Shown: positions 40,818 to 49,600 of the stretch, piece after piece | Numbering within the stretch: the stretch's first letter is position 1 | How the letters are laid out: each line of letters begins with the position of its first letter | Source of the DNA: Pseudomonas sp. 31-12 | GTDB taxonomy: Bacteria; Pseudomonadota; Gammaproteobacteria; Pseudomonadales; Pseudomonadaceae | DNA length: 64,000 bases | Direction of reading: 5' to 3' | Assembly (NCBI RefSeq): GCF_003151075.1 | Contig: NZ_CP029482.1 | Span: forward strand, 6,076,001-6,140,000 | Translations under genes and position numbers: made by a program | The notes under the pieces: model-generated | Database searches by the model: none | The model's input: only the letters and a program-made list of their open reading frames with translations | Told to the model about the DNA's origin: nothing

Positions 40818-41630
40818 ATGTGGTCCCTGAGCGCCTGGCGTCGCCGGCGTATCCTGGCCAGACACCCGATTGCCGACGATCTGTGGCAACGGGTGCGCCA
40901 TCACTTGAGTTTTCTCGATGGCCTCAGCGCCGCCGAAGATCAATGGCTGCGCGAAGCCTGCGTGCTGTTCCTGGAAGATAAACACCTGACCGCCCTGCCC
41001 GGCGTCGAACTCCATCAGGAGCAACGCCTGCTGCTCGCCGCTCAAGCGCAATTGCCTTTGCTGCACCTGGGCGACCTGAACTGGTATCAGGGTTTCCATG
41101 AAATCGTCCTCTACCCCGATGACTTCCTCAGCCCTCAACGCCATCGTGATGCCAGCGGCGTCGAACACGAGTGGGACGGCGAGCACAGCGGCGAAGCCTG
41201 GCAGCAAGGCCCGATCATCCTCGCCTGGCCGGGCGTAATGGCCAGCGGCGGCTGGGAAGGCTACAACCTGGTGATCCACGAACTCGCGCACAAACTCGAC
41301 ATGCTCAACGGCGACGCCAACGGCTTGCCGCCGCTGCACCCCGACATGCGGGTCAGCGAATGGGCCAAGGTCATGCAGCACGCCTACGACGACCTGAATA
41401 AGCACCTTGACCGTAATCCGGACGCCGAAACGGCTATCGACCCCTACGCGGCAGAAAACCCCGCCGAATTCTTCGCGGTCACCAGCGAATACTTCTTCAG
41501 CGCCCCGGATTTGCTGCACGAGGCGTATCCTCAGGTCTATGAGCAGCTGAAGCTGTTTTACCGCCAGGACCCACTGGCCCGGCTGCGGCAACTTCTGGCC
41601 GAGAACCCGGTCTATCAGGCACACGACTAA
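40818..41630 (+). CDS. mtfA: M90 family zinc peptidase MtfA
   Basis: Cytosolic zinc aminopeptidase of 270 residues. The E. coli homologue binds the Mlc repressor and is thereby linked to the sugar phosphotransferase system. The zinc site HExxH is in LVIHELAHKLDMLNGDANG, and a later Glu in AENPAEFFAVTSEYFF is the likely third ligand region. The N-terminal WRRRRILARHPI and FLDG motifs agree with the family. It is cotranscribed with the DedA gene. Confidence 0.93.
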   Translation: MWSLSAWRRRRILARHPIADDLWQRVRHHLSFLDGLSAAEDQWLREACVLFLEDKHLTALPGVELHQEQRLLLAAQAQLPLLHLGDLNWYQGFHEIVLYPDDFLSPQRHRDASGVEHEWDGEHSGEAWQQGPIILAWPGVMASGGWEGYNLVIHELAHKLDMLNGDANGLPPLHPDMRVSEWAKVMQHAYDDLNKHLDRNPDAETAIDPYAAENPAEFFAVTSEYFFSAPDLLHEAYPQVYEQLKLFYRQDPLARLRQLLAENPVYQAHD

Positions 41631-41675
41631 GGTCTCTACGACCCTTGGTACGTAGCATCAACGGCGGAATATGCC

Positions 41676-41724
41676 TATAATCGCCGCCACTTTTTGGTCA
41701 ATCCGGCCAAGTGTTTTTGGTCAA
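41676..41724 (+). promoter_or_regulatory. ppa promoter -10 and leader direct repeat
   Basis: TATAAT at 41676-41681 is followed by two exact TTTTTGGTCAA copies (41691-41701 and 41714-41724) 23 bases apart, in the leader of ppa. The repeat could bind a regulator or be chance; no strong -35 was seen. Confidence 0.5.
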
Positions 41725-41743
41725 CTAACGGGGGCACCGCCCA

Positions 41744-42271
41744 ATGAGCTACAGCAAGATTCCGGCTGGCAAAGACCTGCCGAACGACATCTACGTCGCG
41801 ATCGAGATTCCGGCCAACCACGCGCCGATCAAATACGAAATCGACAAAGACAGCGATTGCCTGTTCGTTGACCGTTTCATGGCCACCCCGATGTTCTACC
41901 CGGCCAACTACGGTTTCATCCCGAACACCCTGGCTGACGACGGTGACCCCCTCGACGTGCTGGTCGTGACCCCTTACCCGGTTGCACCAGGCTCGGTGAT
42001 CCGCGCACGTCCGGTCGGCATCCTGCACATGACCGACGACGGCGGCGGCGATGCCAAAGTCATCGCAGTCCCACACGACAAGCTGTCCCAGCTGTACGTC
42101 GACGTGAAGGAATACACCGATCTGCCTCCACTGCTGCTGGAACAGATCAAGCACTTCTTCGAGAACTACAAAGACCTCGAAAAAGGCAAATGGGTGAAGA
42201 TCGAAGGTTGGGGTGACGCAGAAGCCGCTCGCACCGAGATCATGAAGTCGGTTGCTGCCTATAAAGGCTAA
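41744..42271 (+). CDS. ppa: Inorganic pyrophosphatase, family I
   Basis: Hydrolyses pyrophosphate to drive biosynthetic reactions; 175 residues, the usual length for bacterial type I enzymes. The metal-binding signature is [21 protein letters not shown] and KYEIDKDS are also present. GGGGG lies before the ATG, and a strong terminator follows 35 bases after the stop. It marks the end of the conserved block; accessory genes begin just after it. Confidence 0.98.
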   Translation: MSYSKIPAGKDLPNDIYVAIEIPANHAPIKYEIDKDSDCLFVDRFMATPMFYPANYGFIPNTLADDGDPLDVLVVTPYPVAPGSVIRARPVGILHMTDDGGGDAKVIAVPHDKLSQLYVDVKEYTDLPPLLLEQIKHFFENYKDLEKGKWVKIEGWGDAEAARTEIMKSVAAYKG

Positions 42272-42306
42272 GGCGCCATTGGCCTCGTGCCTGTGACGGC
42301 TTGAAG

Positions 42307-42333
42307 AAAACCCCGGTTGATCCGGGGTTTTTT
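42307..42333 (+). terminator. Rho-independent terminator of ppa
   Basis: AAAACCCCGG, TTGAT, CCGGGGTTTT gives a perfect 10-bp stem followed by TT. Confidence 0.93.
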
Positions 42334-42501
42334 GTGGGCGTCCATTAAGGGCTTTTTAAACGGCGCGTTTACTTCCAGAACGCTACGTTTTTTCTTGTTT
42401 AATTTGTTCCAAATACGTCTTACATCCGGTCGTAAATTTCCCTCGAAATTTGAACGGTTCGTTTATTCAAAGCCCGCCCCAGCGCCCGTAGACTCGTGTT
42501 T

Positions 42502-43248
42502 ATGAAAAAGAACACTAGCGGCCCACGGTTTAAAGCGCTCCTCGAAAAAGCGAAAATAACGACGACAGGATTTGCCGCTTTCTTCGATACGGAGCCGCAA
42601 AATATCCACAACTGGTACACCCGCGGTGTACCCGCCTACCGCATGGAAGAAGTCTCCAGACTACTCTCGGTAAACAGCGACTGGCTGAAAACCGGCGAGG
42701 GTTCCCAAGACTCCAAACACCTGCGCCTGCTCGACGAAGCCGGCAACACCTTCGACGCCCAGGCCATTCGCGGCATCTACACGGTGGTCGAACCCACCGA
42801 TGTCGAATTGCCCCTCTACAAGGAAATACCCATCGCCCCGGGCTCCTTCAACACTCACGTCGTCGAAGACCCCGGCCAATTCATCCGCCTGCCCAAAAGC
42901 CACCTCGACTCCCTGGAAATCAAATACACGGATGTCTTCTGCGTCCACATGAGCGGCAACGGCATGGGAGCACGGATCGAGGACGGCTCCACACTCGCCA
43001 TCGACCGCGGACTGACCAAGGTGATTGACGGGGAAATCTACGCCATCGAGCACGACGGCATGCTGCGCATCAAATACCTGCACCGGATGCCGGGCAATGC
43101 CCTGCGGTTGCGCAGCTACAACCAGGCCGAACACCCGGATGAGATCTTCAATGCCGAGCAGATTGATAAGCAGAACATCAGGGTGCTGGGGTGGGTGTTC
43201 TGGTGGTCGACGCTGAACAAACGGCGGCCGGCGGTGCCGTTTTTGTAA
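42502..43248 (+). CDS. S24/CI-like repressor lacking the catalytic serine
   Basis: A 248-residue phage-repressor-like protein. The N-terminal about 65 residues form a helix-turn-helix (FAAFFDTEPQNIHNWYTRGVPAYRMEEVSRLL). The C-terminal half is a LexA/CI S24 domain ending WVFWWSTLNKRRPAVPFL. The position of the self-cleavage Ser, usually GDSM or GNSM, reads GNGM (Gly154). The lysine of the dyad survives (Lys191 in LRIKYL). It is predicted to dimerise and bind DNA but not to self-cleave. The upstream region is AT-rich, unlike its neighbours. No other phage genes follow. Confidence 0.88.
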   Translation: MKKNTSGPRFKALLEKAKITTTGFAAFFDTEPQNIHNWYTRGVPAYRMEEVSRLLSVNSDWLKTGEGSQDSKHLRLLDEAGNTFDAQAIRGIYTVVEPTDVELPLYKEIPIAPGSFNTHVVEDPGQFIRLPKSHLDSLEIKYTDVFCVHMSGNGMGARIEDGSTLAIDRGLTKVIDGEIYAIEHDGMLRIKYLHRMPGNALRLRSYNQAEHPDEIFNAEQIDKQNIRVLGWVFWWSTLNKRRPAVPFL

Positions 43249-43288
43249 CGCCCGGGCATTTTTACACCCACAGGCATCACACAATCCC

Positions 43289-43312
43289 TGTGGGAGCGGG
43301 CTTGCCCGCGAA
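43289..43312. repeat. Single REP sequence
   Basis: TGTGGGAGCGGGCTTGCCCGCG is one arm of the short-arm REP class, without a facing partner nearby. Confidence 0.85.
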
Positions 43313-43576
43313 AGCGATGGAACATTCACCCTGGATATCCAGACGGATCACTCGATCCCAAGCCCCGACAGCTCTAATACGCTCACCGCACTGGGAATCC
43401 GGCAAAAAAATCAGTATGCTGCGCCCCACATTTGCGCATCACCCCGCCCCGCGGCTCTGATCGCACCGACAAGGCAGATGATTTTCTCGCCGAGTCCCAC
43501 AGCCGGACGCAAGATCCGGGTGTACGTTTTGAAGGCTGGCGAGGTTTACCAAAAATGAACCAAGCCAGTCCCCGAG

Positions 43577-43600
43577 AAGCCGGCCACAAGCCGGCTTTTT
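43577..43600 (+). terminator. Rho-independent terminator of an unassigned transcript
   Basis: AAGCCGGC, CACAA, GCCGGCTT forms a perfect 8-bp stem running into TTTTT. It is too far from the repressor gene (about 330 bases) to be its obvious terminator. Confidence 0.8.
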
Positions 43601-43811
43601 AATGCCTGTAAGAATCAGAATTGGGGCCCACATCGCATTAGTCAGCAGCCTGCCGACTAACTTTGCCTGCCTAGTTCAAGCAATTGTGCAACAGGTTGCT
43701 GCCCAATTAATAACCTCGCCCCTAATAAGCCTGTCTCGCTCAAATATCAGCAAAGACCGTCCAACAACCAGTACTCTCCGTCACCTCGACTCCCACCCTC
43801 TCTGGCCCTGC

Positions 43812-44216
43812 ATGAAGAACCTGATCGTCACCACAGCCCTGATTTTCTGCCTGACTGGATGTGTCGGCGTACTCGTAGCGGTGCCGGAAAAGACGACACT
43901 TAAAACCGACGCCTACCGGGATCTGACTTATCAATCCAGTACGCCGGTGATTACCAGTACGGTCAAATCCTCGCCAACCCGCGAGTGGTGCGGTATTACG
44001 CTGTGGGCTGTGATAATTCCGGTGCCATTGAAGCTGCCAGTTTGCGAGTCGTACTACGAACAATCCTTCGGCAACGATGTATTTGGAAATACCGTAGTGC
44101 TGCTGAATTCCGAGCAAAAGGTACCCGAACCCTTTTATACCTGCGGCCCATTCATGGTACTTGGGCCGATCAGTCATGGGTATGAAGGCAACGCTCTGTG
44201 CGGGACGTTTCCCTAA
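43812..44216 (+). CDS. Small lipoprotein of unknown function
   Basis: From the ATG at 43812 it has 134 residues: a signal peptide with lipobox CLTGC (MKNLIVTTALIFCLTGCVG), then a short domain with several Cys (WCGITLW, PVCESYY, YTCGPF, ALCGTF) that could form disulfides in the periplasm. I do not recognise a family. The frame is open 70 codons upstream, but the signal peptide marks the true start. It converges on the yfa cluster with a 2-base gap, and its role there is unknown. Confidence 0.75.
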   Translation: MKNLIVTTALIFCLTGCVGVLVAVPEKTTLKTDAYRDLTYQSSTPVITSTVKSSPTREWCGITLWAVIIPVPLKLPVCESYYEQSFGNDVFGNTVVLLNSEQKVPEPFYTCGPFMVLGPISHGYEGNALCGTFP

Positions 44217-44218
44217 GA

Positions 44219-45034
44219 TCAGGGATAACTAAACCCCTTAACCAACGTCAACTCTCCCACCGCCCGCATCGGCACCAGAAAAGTCTCCATCTTCTCGTTC
44301 GGCGTCCCTTCCTCCGTAATCACCGTCACCTGCGCCGTGGTCAGCGCCTGAACCGCCTCCTCCTGCCCTTCCTCATCACTCCGATACCCGCCCCCGAAGT
44401 AATTCACATAAACGAGGTATTGCCCCTTGATCGGCGCCGGCATGGCGAAGATTTCAGGGCCATACCCCGTCGTCACGTCAACATCCAGCGCCGCACCATT
44501 AGGCACAACCCGATCGCCATACCAGATGTGCGCACCATCGGGCGTGATGAGGTGCAGATCCAGATCCGTCCCATCGCTGTCCCACGCCAGCAGCACCCGC
44601 AACTTGGCCGGTGTGGCACCACCACTGGCATTGAGAAACTGCGTCCGATGCCGTTGCTGTCCATCGGGGCTGCGAACTTCAACGCTGTTGCTGCCATTGG
44701 GAAACGAGAACGGTCGATCAAAGCGTCCAGCCGGATCAATCTTCAGCGGCATGCTGACGCCGTTGATGATCAACCGTCCCGGTTCACCGGACTTGGGCGT
44801 GGCGTTGATCTGCCCGGTGATACGCGCCGTGTTGGCCTGACCCACCGGGGTGTTCACCGACGAAGCCGGGTAGTTGACGGTCTGACGAAAGCTTTCACCT
44901 TCACCTTCGGACGCGCCAGTGCGCCAACCACCAACAGGCGTATCAAGTTTCACGCCGCTATCAGCCGCAAAAACCGTCGGCAATACGCAAAAAGTACAAA
45001 GGAACAGGAAGACCTGTGGATAACGGAGTTTCAT
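44219..45034 (-). CDS. yfaP: YfaP family protein (DUF2135), downstream copy
   Basis: A 271-residue secreted protein. After a signal peptide (cleavage near TVFAADS) comes a conserved VGGWR motif, an Ig-like middle part (NGSNSVEVRSPDG) and the DUF2135 domain (LRVLLAWDSDGTDLDLHLITPDGAHIWYG, then PIKGQYLVYVNYFGG), which resembles bacterial beta-sandwich domains. It is the last gene of the yfa cluster, 3 bases after yfaQ. A clear paralogue lies at the other end of the cluster (53605-54396). Function unknown; periplasmic placement is inferred from the signal. Confidence 0.9.
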   Translation of the reverse strand: MKLRYPQVFLFLCTFCVLPTVFAADSGVKLDTPVGGWRTGASEGEGESFRQTVNYPASSVNTPVGQANTARITGQINATPKSGEPGRLIINGVSMPLKIDPAGRFDRPFSFPNGSNSVEVRSPDGQQRHRTQFLNASGGATPAKLRVLLAWDSDGTDLDLHLITPDGAHIWYGDRVVPNGAALDVDVTTGYGPEIFAMPAPIKGQYLVYVNYFGGGYRSDEEGQEEAVQALTTAQVTVITEEGTPNEKMETFLVPMRAVGELTLVKGFSYP

Positions 45035-45037
45035 GGC

Positions 45038-46657
45038 CTATTCCAGCAAGAGGTGGCGGGCGAGCCCTTCGATGTAGGTTTCATCCTGGCCGTTGGGATG
45101 TGCTTCGAAGGCCAGGTGCAGGTATTCGTGGGTCAGGTCGAGGCGGTCTTGCAGCGACAGCACGCCGCGCACGTAGATGCGCTGGCGTTCGCGGTCGACA
45201 TAGGGGCGGCCGAAGGCCAGGCGGCAGACGGCGAAGGTGCTGACGTCGTTGTAGCCGACTTCGCTTTCCAACCGCGGACGCCAGCCGCGGCGTTGCTTTT
45301 GCAGCCAGTCTTGCGCGGCGGGCAGTGCTTCGCAGGAGGCGACGGGGTTGTCCCAGCGGCTGAGGCTGGCGCGCGGGTAGGCGTGCAGCAGGATGGCGTC
45401 GTAGCGTTGGCCGGCGTTGGCTTGTTCGACGGCGTGCTGCCAGGACAGTTTGTCCGGGCCGGGTTGGTCGGAGTGATAGGTGACGGTGCTGCCGGCGAGG
45501 ACCAGGTCGCTGGTCCAGGCGGCGATGTGGCGTGATTCGGCGGTGGCCGGGCGTGGGGCGACGCGTTGGCGGCTGCTGCTGTCGTCGATGCTCAGGCAAT
45601 CGCCGTGGCGGGTGGCGTTTTGCAGCAGGTAGGTGCGGATGGCGACGGCCAGGGCTTTGGCGGCTTCAGCGGGTTCGGGTTTGGCTTCACGTTGCAGGAC
45701 ACGGGCGACGTACTCTTCACGGTCCAGCCGGGCGACGAGCTTGTCCTTCAACAGAAACAGTTCGCCATCGCTGTGGATATCGAGTTGATTGCCGTTGGCG
45801 AATTCGACGCGGTAATCGCCTTGCAAAGGCCCGGAAGCCACAACGTGATCCCCGGCCAGAACACGCCCGATCGGATAACGGGAAAACAGACCGACCTCGA
45901 CACATCGTCCTGCGTCCGCGGGCCAATCCACCGGCAACACCGAAGCCAACGCAGCCCCGTAATGACGAAGAACCATCTGACTGGTCCCGCGCCCACCCGC
46001 CCAGATCGGCGTGCCGTCCGTCATCCAACCGGCAAACCCGCCCTGACGCGACGATGGATCCTGATCGCCCAGCCAGCTCCAGGTTTTCACCCGCAGTCGA
46101 CCACCGAGTTCGCCAACGACGTTGCCGTCAGCCGCATTGAGCACCACATCGAGCAACACCCGCCGCGCCTGATCCTGAGTCGGCATCACGGCCAGCACCT
46201 TCAGCAATTCCGCCACCGACACGCGCGTAGAAGGCTGCAACGAAGGCAAGTCCAGCAACCATTCCGGAGCCTGCCGAGCCTGCCAATATTCCCGCCAGCC
46301 AGCATCAGAAATGCCCAATCGCGCCGGATCAAAGTACAAGCCGCACGATTTCACCAACGCCTGATCGCGCTCGATCTTGCCACCCGCCGTGCAGCAATAA
46401 ACTTCCTCTTTCGACTGCCCGCGACACTCATACGCCGGCTCACGGGCGCCGGTATCCACCAGCCAGCCGTACACAAACAATTTCCACAAACTGCCGAGCG
46501 GTGCCTGCACATCAGCAGGCAATGGCTCGCGGGAAATCACCTGAGTCCGGTTCAGCGAAATCAATTCACCCTTGAAGCCCAGTCGCAGCGGTTCGTCCTG
46601 CGCTGTCGCCAGCGCAGGAATCAAACACAGCAACCAAAAGACCAGCGCTCGGGTCAT
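45038..46657 (-). CDS. yfaQ: YfaQ family (DUF2300) multidomain envelope protein
   Basis: A 539-residue secreted protein (signal to about residue 20). Three parts can be read. Residues about 45-240 resemble a penicillin-binding transpeptidase with SxxK at Ser56-Lys59 (GSLWKLF), SCG in place of SxN at Ser104, and KTW in place of KTG at Lys191. Residues about 290-400 resemble SpoIID (LDREEYVARVLQREAKPE with Glu324, then AKALAVAIRTYLL). The C terminus has a zinc-peptidase HEYLH at 510-514 with Glu530. The family is named DUF2300; the domain reading is mine. It lies 1 base after yfaS. Confidence 0.85.
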   Translation of the reverse strand: MTRALVFWLLCLIPALATAQDEPLRLGFKGELISLNRTQVISREPLPADVQAPLGSLWKLFVYGWLVDTGAREPAYECRGQSKEEVYCCTAGGKIERDQALVKSCGLYFDPARLGISDAGWREYWQARQAPEWLLDLPSLQPSTRVSVAELLKVLAVMPTQDQARRVLLDVVLNAADGNVVGELGGRLRVKTWSWLGDQDPSSRQGGFAGWMTDGTPIWAGGRGTSQMVLRHYGAALASVLPVDWPADAGRCVEVGLFSRYPIGRVLAGDHVVASGPLQGDYRVEFANGNQLDIHSDGELFLLKDKLVARLDREEYVARVLQREAKPEPAEAAKALAVAIRTYLLQNATRHGDCLSIDDSSSRQRVAPRPATAESRHIAAWTSDLVLAGSTVTYHSDQPGPDKLSWQHAVEQANAGQRYDAILLHAYPRASLSRWDNPVASCEALPAAQDWLQKQRRGWRPRLESEVGYNDVSTFAVCRLAFGRPYVDRERQRIYVRGVLSLQDRLDLTHEYLHLAFEAHPNGQDETYIEGLARHLLLE

Positions 46658-46658
46658 G

Positions 46659-49600
46659 TCAGTTGACCGTGACCTGACCGAGAGCCGGTTTCTGTTCCTG
46701 GGCCTGATGTTGTGGCGCGTAGACCTGAGTGAAGCGCACCGGCGGCAGGTCGAACTGGCCTTTCTGCGAGAAGCGCACCAGATGACGCAGGCGCAGTTCG
46801 CCGCTCAAGGCATCGACCGGAATGGCATACGCCATCTGGCCCGGTTCGAAACGCGCTTTCTCCAGTGCAGTCGGTTCCGTGCCGGCCTTGCCCATGAGCT
46901 TGATGCCCCAAGTCGTGCGCTCGACATCGGCGCCCGGCGGCAGCGGCACTTCAATCATGCCGTAGCGCAACGGCTTGGCGGCTTTGCTGGTGATGATCAC
47001 TTCGTCCAGATACAGGCCGTCACTGGACAACGGTTTGTTGCCCACCGCTTCAAGCTTGAATTGGAACGCTTCGTCACCCGGCACCAATCGAGACAGGCGC
47101 CGGGTGATGGTCACCGCCATCGGCTCAACCGGCGGTTGTTTGGTCTGGAAGCTCAGCGCGGCGCGCAACGGACGTTCCTGCGTTCCGGTCAGCGACAACA
47201 CCGCCGGCACAGACGAAGCACCCTGCCATGTCCAATACATCTCACCGGTAGCACTGTGTTGTTTTTTCCAGCCTTCACCCGGAGCCAGTGCAATCGTCGG
47301 CGACGCTTGCTCGATGCTGCGCTGCAACCAGGTCAGCGCCAACGCGCGCTCCAGGGTTGATTGCTGTGGCAGCAACCGTTGCAACAACGCTTGCGCACGA
47401 GCCTGATCGAAGGTTTGCAGCGACAGGTTCAAGGCTTCGGCAAAGGGCTGAGAACTGACCGCCAGACGTTGCTGTGCATCCGGCAGCTGACGATTGAATG
47501 CGTCGGGCAAAGCCACCTTCGACTGACGCGCCAGCGATGCCGTCAGCGCACGAGCAGCCGCCAGACCCAATGCGGAATCCGGATCGCTCATGACAAGGCT
47601 GTCCCCGCCATCCTCCATCAGGTTCGCCGCATTGCCCTCGCCTGCGTTGGCCAAGTCATCCATCAAACCGCTGAGCAACGTATTGACCGGCAATTGCATC
47701 TGCTTGGCGAACGACAGAATCAGCGCCCGCTGCAACAACGGCGTGTTTTTCGCCTGCTTCGAATACACCTCCAGCACTCGCTGCCAATGCTCCGGCGGCA
47801 GGCTCAGTTCCAGCGCTTTGCTGGCGTGCCAGTCGGCGTAATAGGCGTAGGCAGTGAGGAACGCATCCGGCTCACCGTCCATGCCCCACCAGGTGAAGCT
47901 CGCGGAAGGCCCGGCCATTTGCACCAGGCGCAGGCGGCTGTTCTGCATGATCAGGCGCAAGCGATCGCGGATCTGCGGGTTCGACGACAAGGTCGGATAC
48001 GCAATGCTCAACGGCAGCAAACGGCTAGCCGTTTGTTCGACGCCGCCGTACGGATAGCTCAGCAAATCATCGAGCGCCGAGCGGAACAGCGCTTGCGGAC
48101 TGTCATCCAGACGCAGGCGAATATCCGTCGCGTCCGCCGGCAGCGTCAGCGGCGTGTCACCGCTGGCCACGTCCAGGCTCTGGCTTTGCGTCACCTGCCA
48201 ACCTTCGCCGGTCGCAGTCAGGCGCACGGCCAGGGCATCGGCGGTTTTACCGTCCTGCACCAGTTCGGCGGCCCACTCGCCGGAGGCCAGCGCGAACGCC
48301 GGCAGCGCGATGTAGTTGATGCCGTTGTTGAGCGTTACCGGCACGCGCTGCTCGGTGCCGCCGTAATGGATGACCAGTTCAGCCTTGACCGATTTTTCGG
48401 CCTGGCTGAAAGCGAACACACCGAGATCCGGTTTGTCGCCATTGCGGAACTTGGTCGGGCCGCTCCACTTCAGGTACAGCGGTTTCTCCGAGCGCACGAA
48501 TTGCTTCTTCTGCCCGACCTGACCGTCATCGGCGATGGCCCGCGCAGTGATGCGCCAGCGGGTCAGCGAGTCCGGCATTTTGAAGGTGAAGCGGATTTTG
48601 CCGTTGGCGTCGGTGATCAACTCAGGTTCCCACGCGGCGGTGTCGACGTCTTCGCGACGCGGCCGCTCCAGCACTTTCACGCCGCGCTCGCTGCGGTTGG
48701 CTTTGCCCGGTGCCCCGGGGCTGCCCGGCAGCGCAACGTCGTAGCTGATAAACGACAGACTGGCGCTGGTACGCACGTTGTTGCGGCGCGGGTGGTAGAA
48801 GAACTGGTCGATGGTCGGCGCGACTTCCGGTTGCAACGCGTAGACCATTTCATCGACCACGCTGACGGTCAGGTGCGCCGGAATCGGCTTGCCGGCGAAC
48901 TGGGTAGTCAGGTCGACCGACACGGTATCGCCCGGCTGGTACGACTCTTTATCGGTGGCAATGGCGACGTCGATTTGCGGCGCGATCACCTTGATGCCGG
49001 CGTTCTGGAAGCTGTACTGACCGCCCTTGGTGTACAGCACCGAGAACGTCAGGTTCGGCGCGAAATTGTCCTTCACCGGAATGCGCGCGCGGTATTGGGT
49101 GTCGCTGAGTTTTTCCATCTTCAGCCAGTCGCCGCCCTTGGACAACAGCGCGGTGGACTCGACCTTGTCGCGTTCCAGCGACAGCAAGGCATCGCTCACT
49201 GGCTCAGGGAAAGTGATCAGCGCCAAGGCTTCATCGCCCGCCTTGTACTCGGGTTTGTCGAGAACGATTTCCACGGTGCCGGGCACCGCTTTCACGCCAT
49301 CGCCCGTGACCGAATGGCCAGTGGCGCCGACGACTCGACCATGGCCATCTTTCAACGTCAGGTTGTAGGTGCCCGGACGGTCGAAGGCCAACGTGAAGCC
49401 TTTGTCGGTTGCGGCGAGTTTGCCATCACCGATGCTCTGATCTTCCAGACGCACCCAGCTGTAGCTGCCCGGCGTGACCGCTTTGCTTTCCTCGCTGCCA
49501 CCTTCATTGGCGTAGCTGAACGCAACTTTGTCGCCTACTGCGCTGAACCGCTGCGGGGCGCTCAAGCGGAAACTGGCGGCACCACGGTCGATGAGGATTT

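Larger units (their letters stand above)
43249..43811. other. 563-base region with a REP copy and a terminator, no sure gene
   Basis: It holds a single REP sequence (43289-43312) and a strong terminator (43577-43600) with no assigned gene before it. Two mini-frames, 43478-43558 (26 codons) and 43555-43602 (15 codons), overlap as ATGA, and the terminator stem lies in the second. A possible -10 (TATGCT) lies near 43416. A small RNA or leader transcript is possible; nothing else is recognisable. Confidence 0.4.

Noticed and set aside
42502..44216. Prophage or R-type pyocin remnant around the repressor
   Set aside because: No tail, lysis, integrase or recombination gene adjoins; a lone repressor-like gene does not make a prophage.
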